64,000 nt of DNA from Cryptomeria japonica (Eukaryota; Streptophyta; Pinopsida; Cupressales; Cupressaceae). The notes under the pieces were generated by a model. It made no database searches, was not told the DNA's origin, and saw nothing but the letters and a program-made list of their open reading frames with translations. The stretch is taken from contig NC_081415.1 in the NCBI RefSeq assembly GCF_030272615.1, forward strand, positions 513,670,534-513,734,533, given 5' to 3'. Below are positions 58,530 to 64,000 of this stretch, piece by piece. Both the position numbers and the translations under genes were made by a program. Position 1 is the first letter of the stretch. Each line of letters opens with the position of its first letter.

Positions 58530-59355
58530 GGTAGCATTTGCACCTGTCCTGACACGGCCATTGCAATTTGTGAAGACGCTCTGAGGGTCCCGACTGTGAC
58601 TTTTCCCTTGACTTTTCAGGCTCTGCATTCGCTTGACATTACCTGTCTTGTATGCAATGTCTGAGAGGAAAATACCGAGGTCAGGAACAACACTGTTATA
58701 ATTTTCTAGGAAATGGTTTCCAAGATAAATAAGGATTGACAAAATCGTTATGCCCAGCGGGGACAAAATCAAGCCTCTAGCCATCATATCCAATATTGCC
58801 CTAAGGCAAAGATATCGGAGCTGTTCCTTTGCTGGAGACGAAGATTGGAGTGTTTGTGAAAGATCGTTGTTGGTGGTAAACACTCTTTGTTTTTGCACAG
58901 AAGGCCGAGTAGATTTGTAGCATAGAAACTAGGGTGGAAGCATGGAAAGCATTGTGGATAGTGTCTGCACAAGATATTCACAGTGATAGCAATGGGCATA
59001 ACCATGTTGCAGATAATTACAAAGGAGCCACTTTTATCTACTGCAACATATGCCTTTGTCTTCACCATTTCCACCTCAATTGGCGATGTAGTGGGCATTC
59101 TAATCGATGCCAATATGGAGGGATACTTGACCGCTTGGGTTTTATGCAATTTCAATGGGTTTGGCCTGTGAAATCTTCATTTATGTGGCTACAAATCAAC
59201 TTTTGAAGCTAGGGACGACACATCATAATTCTCATAACCACGAGATTTCATTGTATAAGCCATTTTACAGTTTTATGGCTGTTGTTCTTAGTTATGGACT
59301 GATTACAGTGGTATCTCTTTGTCATTCTTCTGACTATGTGAAAATGTGTTGAATG
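58530..59355 (+). pseudogene. Membrane-protein-like relic
   Basis: On the plus strand 58955-59352 can be read as a four-span membrane segment: IFTVIAMGITMLQIITK, YAFVFTISTSIGDVVGILI, LTAWVLCNFNGFG then ACEIFIYVA, and FYSFMAVVLSYGLITVVSL. It needs one frameshift near 59155 and one TAG read-over near 58955. The minus strand also has hydrophobic frames (58898-58527, with GLILSPLGITILSILIYLGN; 59155-58784), so the true strand is not certain. I do not recognise the family. The inverted-repeat element ends exactly at its left border and may have split it. Confidence 0.3.
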
Positions 59356-61780
59356 CCATAGAGCTGGTAAAATGTTGATTAGTGAGCCCCTTAAGTTAGA
59401 TTCTTCAATGGCTTACCAATTCCCCTATCATAAGAACCGTCCTGTATTTATCTTCTTTTAAAGTCATATGTTGGCGATCTGTCTACTCAAACAGATAGTG
59501 ATATCACCTTCAAAATGTGAAGTTGTAATTCATTTCCCAATCTCGTCACTAGGTGGATTGCCATATCACCTATTTGCTTAGATTATCGGCTAAGAGTAAT
59601 GAAACCTCCTATCATGTAAATACAACCTTAGCCAAGGTATGATAATATTCCCCAAAAAACTCTATTGGGAAAAGGATTATTTCTAATGGCATGTTGAGGA
59701 ATTAAGAAAATATAATTTACTTTAAAATATTTCATCTGAATAACTATAAGATGATACTTTTGAAGAAGATAAAAATATAGTTTGAAACAATTTAGTGTAA
59801 TAATAATTCAAATTATTTTGAAATTGAATAAATTTTTTCTACAAAATTGAAGAAGAGAGAAATTTTAATGTTCAATTTGTGTGTCTCACAACCTTATTCA
59901 GTTAGAATTAGAGAATTAGATAGACATAATGATATAACATTTGATAAAATGATTATAATAATATTCTTTCTTTGTCTTTGTTTTTTTTTTGCATCATTAC
60001 AATTTCTTAATTTAAAAAAACCCTCTATCCATTCTTCAAAGTAGTATTAGAGCTAAAGATTGAGAAGATTGAAAGATTCATATTGCAAGAGATCAAGTAA
60101 TATCAACACTAAAGGAAATCAAGACAATCCATAAAACTAATATTGTTGAGTTTATCCACAAGGTTTGGATTCATTCTTGTCAACATATAAGGGAATTTTT
60201 TTTTTTCAATTTTCTATATATGAAACTGATATGTCTATTATTTCTCATAAACAAAGGCTAATCTAGTCATCTTATTTATCCTTTAAGCATGCTTTCAAAT
60301 CATTGGTTTTGGTTTTTCATGGTAGTGGTAGTGAAAAATCCAACTTTAGAAGTAGAGGAAGAAATTTGTAAAAAGTTGGAAGAACCACCACAATAAATTT
60401 AAGTGAAATAAGTAGTAACTAAAATATAAGACAATACTCCTTATAAGTAATTATCATTATTATCTTTCATAAAGGAAAGTAATTTTTTTAAAATAATATA
60501 TTCCTTATCTAAGCATTGGATAGAACAATGATCACTCTATCCTTATACATAAAAACATAAATTTCTCTATATCAATTAAATACATAAAAAATAATTTTAG
60601 TGTTCAATAGTTATTATATTTTTTAAAATTCTACTACTTATTTAATGTAGAGAAGGAAAAACTAAATTAGTAGGTTTCAAAATTTGATTTTTTTTTCGAG
60701 TAAAATTAGATGAAATAGCACAAAAGCAATTAAATTTTCTTGGAAGCAATTTAATTAATTTTTCACACTTGATTTAAATTTGCTCTCATATTATAACCAA
60801 CTTATTAAATACATTTGTAACAAATTATCTCTTAAATGTTTATTTGAGATAGAAAATAAAGTCCAATACATGTTTAATGTTGACCAATCTATAACTAATT
60901 TGTTGTAAGAGACCATATGAACTAATTGTACTATTAATTAATTTAAAATATCCCTCATAAATTAGGTTGTTATGATCATAATGTGATAGATTTCTAAGTA
61001 TTTAGTACATATTCTTAAGTATAATAAAGATAAGCACTTGTAACATGCTTAATCTTAACATAAATATTATTTAATACACTAATCAATTTTAACTAGGTTG
61101 ATGTGGTATGTCCTACATAGTTAAGCACATTAATAAGTAAGAGAAACCTCTTCCATATCATTATATCATGTATCATTGAATTCATATATTATTATCTCAC
61201 TATTGGAGGTCACCTGGAACCTCAAAGTAGTCAATTATACTTTTTACTTCTACTTTTATTTCCAAAAAATGTTCTAACAAGTGGTATTAGAGATATGATT
61301 TGAGCCAACATTCTTGTTTCCACCATAACTTAGAGAATAGTGTGAATTTTAAAAAATTTCATTGTTTGCTAAATAATATTTTAGAAAAATATTTTTACTT
61401 TAAATGTATGCTCTCTAAAAGCTAGTGAGATTTTATGTTTTTTATTTTTATTTTTTCTTGATAATATGTGTTTTTTAATTCAAAAAAGAAACGGAGTACA
61501 TCCATGGAGTTTCCAAACTGATAGACAAAAAATAGAACTCCCCAAACCACCCCACCACACCAGATAACCAGTTGCTAACTAACCCCCAAAATTTACAGGA
61601 TCCATCATCCACATGCATATACAAAAATTGCATTTACAGTTTCAATTTTAAAACGGGAAAATAGAAATCCTTTGAACTACCCAAATGGTTCGAGTGTAGG
61701 AATTAAAATATACAGACCAATTTAGTTCAATCATAAATAGTTTAACTATTAAATAAAAAAGGAAAGAGTATATTCATGCA
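59356..61780. other. AT-rich spacer with two decayed primer-binding-like sites
   Basis: No gene found. agtagtattagagc at 60040-60053 and gtggtattagag at 61281-61292 resemble Met-tRNA primer-binding sites. The sequence after the first (taaagattgagaagattg) looks like a retroelement leader, and the DNA before the second ends gttctaaca like an LTR. They may be remains of two old LTR elements. Confidence 0.4.
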
Positions 61781-62247
61781 CCTTGAGAACTCCCTTCCTC
61801 TGCCTTACGTGGTCATAACACTCTGCCTTCCACAATGCCAGCTTCTATCTTGGCTTGTCGAATCACCTCATCAAGCTCCTTCATATGCACAATAAGCTTC
61901 AATGCTTCCCACCCTCATGTAGCTTCCTCCCTCTAGTGTTCTCTACAACAATCTTCTGGCCATCAAATGAAAGACAGGGGTTTCTTGAGTTGTTTCTATT
62001 GCACCATTGCAATACCCTAATTGTAATGTAAACCTAATCCCATGATTTCCCATTCTGTAATTGAATTCATACCACCAAAGAAGTCAATATGCATAATTGA
62101 CTCCATCACATTTTTTAGCACCACCACTGGTTCACCAAGGTCCAACCCCCATGCCATGACTAATGAGAACACGTCCATGTTCATGTGATACCTATGTCTT
62201 AGGTTACCAAAAACTTTCCCCAAAATTAACTGTACACACTTAATCAA
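61780..62247 (-). pseudogene. Decayed minus-strand coding relic (locus D), unrecognised
   Basis: From 62247 the frame reads KVFGNLRHRYHMNMDVFSLV and MESIMHIDFFGGMNSITEWE to a stop at 62017. It then continues in the same frame with further stops to about 61790 (WEALKLIVHMKELDEVIRQA). Composition and decay style recall loci A-C, and it may be another member, but I see no direct alignment. Confidence 0.35.
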
Positions 62248-62271
62248 ATTTCATCTTGAAAGACAAACATC

Positions 62272-64000
62272 TGTTAGACACAATGCACCATTGAGAGGGG
62301 GAGGGGGTGAATCAATGGTTCTCAAATCTTTTCCCTTTAGCTATCCTATGTGAGAATACTGGTTATTAGATCTAACTATGAACAGACTTACTAGTTAGTA
62401 AGGAGACTAACTCAAATGCAAACACCCACAAGGGGACATCACATAACACCAGCATATACGAGGAAAACCCAAAATGGGAAAAACCTCAGTGAGCAATGCT
62501 GTTGGAGTCTACTGCTCCAATCCAACCTCACAATGAAAACACTATTACAAAGTTTAGGGCACCAACCCAAGGAGAACCAACCTCTAACTTTATGGGCTAC
62601 AACCCCTAACTTTAGGGCACCTACCCAGGGAGCACCAACCCCTAACTTTAGGGCACCTACCGAAGGAGCACCAACCCCTGACTTTATGGGCTACAACCCA
62701 GAGGAGCTACAACCCTTACATTGAGCTACAACTCAGTGTTCTTAATGAAAACTTCAAATACAAGAGTAGTGATCTAGTTACAAGTGAATCTTGTAACAAC
62801 TCAAAACAAACTTCCCTGCTGGTAAGGTATTTCCTCAGCCTTACCAATTCTCTACTCGCTCTGACTGAATCTCTCTTCTCACTATTGCTACTCACTGGTT
62901 CACCTTTCCTTTTGTTAGTTCTCACTTCCTTCAGTTGCTCTACTATGTAATTTACCGATCCTACACTCAGTTGGTTCTATGCCTGACTTCCCTGCAAATG
63001 CTTTTCTTCTTCTTTGCCAATATGAACACTACCGGGTCTGTACTTCTACCGGTTAACCTCTTCAAGTTGGTCTTCCCTCGCACTCAATCTTTCCTCTATC
63101 TTCTTGGTGAGCACTTCAATGATCTAAATGTAGTGACACGATCATCTTCTATTCAACGACACTTGACAATTTCTTAAGCTTGTATATTTATAACCCAAAC
63201 TTCCCGCCAAAAACCAATTTTAAACTTGGCACCTTAGAGTTTTCTTCATTAATCATGAGGCACATCAAATCCACTCAAATCTGATCGGATCTCAATACAA
63301 AGATGTCTATCTATACATATCTGCCATTTTTGTGCCTTCCTAAATTCGTCTTCCTATTTCAGCAACCTGCAATCATTCTGTCAGCACACTTCTTGGTCAC
63401 CCGCCATTAATGGCATGATGGATTGCTTCAACTACTTCAAACTGCTCAATTAGTCGATCCTTGATCTTCTCTTGTCCATTTAATCTCGAGTCGTACACTT
63501 CTGCAACTCAACCTCAAGCTTTGTAGTCATCAATAATGTTGGACCAATCACAACTACCTCACTGACTTTACTTCATCATCCCATGCATGTTTCATCCACC
63601 ACTTTATGCAAGTTTGCCACTTCATCTTCACGTGGCATCACAATTGGTATCCACACCATCACACTATTCTATTGGTTCATGCCTAGTCACAAAACACACA
63701 CATAACCAGTTTCATCTACCAGTAAATAAACCCTACTGACACATAACACCTTTTCAGTAAACCTTCATGCCTACACCATTTTAATCTTGCAGGTGTAGTA
63801 CATCAACTGAGCAGCAACCATGCCGATCCACAACAGCTATTAGGGGTAACACATCATGTGTAACTTCATCAAATGAAGGTCTTCCACTCTTTCACATTCT
63901 GCTCACTTAGCCGCAGTCCTCTTTATTAGGTGATAACCTTATCTTCCTTGTTTCTTCTCTGATGATTCACTAGTTGACATAACATGTCAGCTAACACCTA
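62272..64000 (-). repeat. E6: copia-type LTR, minus strand, runs off the right edge
   Basis: It begins tgttagacacaatgcacc and soon shows the gagagggggagggggtgaatc and ggaaaacccaaaatgggaaaaacc blocks also found in the E2 LTR. A TATA-like ttataaatata lies on the minus strand near 63185-63195. No primer-binding site adjoins the left edge, so this is the 3' end of a minus-strand LTR: either the 3' LTR of an element whose body is to the right, or a solo LTR. Confidence 0.6.
62551..62712. repeat. Compound tandem repeats in the E6 LTR
   Basis: Units of about 36 bp (aactttagggcacctaccc then ggagcaccaacccct) alternate with 22-bp units (aactttatgggctacaaccc). Five to six units with moderate divergence. 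Confidence 0.8.

Noticed and set aside
62416-62724. Plus-strand frame with repeated PTPNFRAPT-like units
   Set aside because: It translates the compound tandem repeats of the E6 LTR.

Overview
The window looks like nuclear DNA of a large-genome seed plant. A conifer or other gymnosperm is my best guess, but this is an inference: nothing in the sequence names a species. The reasons are one intact host gene in 64 kb, nested LTR retrotransposons of very different ages, LTRs up to 3.5 kb, Met-tRNA primer-binding sites, and long AT-rich spacers with plant-type relics.

Layout. 1-3455: 3' half of a plus-strand gag-protease LTR element without reverse transcriptase (E1). 3456-9226: a decayed minus-strand Ty1/copia element (E2), apparently split by E1. 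9227-14939: AT-rich sequence and minus-strand relics of an unrecognised repeat-borne protein (locus A), whose 2.8-kb core recurs at 40651-43458 (copy B). 15405-24949: a plus-strand Ty3/gypsy chromovirus (E3), with the 3' tail of another copy directly in front of its 5' LTR. 24950-27903: locus C, one minus-strand frame of about 984 codons with 12 in-frame stops (8 TAG, 4 TAA, no TGA) and no frameshift. 28393-40089: a complete minus-strand chromovirus (E4) with a perfect 5-bp target duplication (tccac) and only two in-frame stops, the youngest insertion here. 40095-49669: a GAACCTTGAACC-rich patch, copy B, LTR-like sequence and long AT-rich spacer.

49670-51259 (minus) is the only intact host gene: a 529-residue DUF247 protein with a C-terminal membrane anchor. 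51786-57146 is a decayed plus-strand copia element (E5) placed just upstream of it. 57583-58529 is a 0.95-kb non-autonomous DNA transposon candidate with near-perfect inverted ends and a 13-bp motif repeated inside it in both orientations. 58530-62247 holds a membrane-protein-like relic, two decayed primer-binding sites and another gag-like relic. 62272-64000 is a copia-type LTR (E6) running off the right edge.

The mobile elements encode gag, protease, reverse transcriptase, RNase H and integrase, and almost all are dead. The dominant lesion in E3, locus C and E5 is TAG (and TAA) where Gln or Trp is expected, with few frameshifts. This fits C-to-T decay of methylated non-CG cytosines in silenced DNA. 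The most unusual items are locus C and its possible relatives (A/B), the small inverted-repeat element at 57583-58529, and the LTR layout of E4 (short U3, roughly 3 kb of R-U5).
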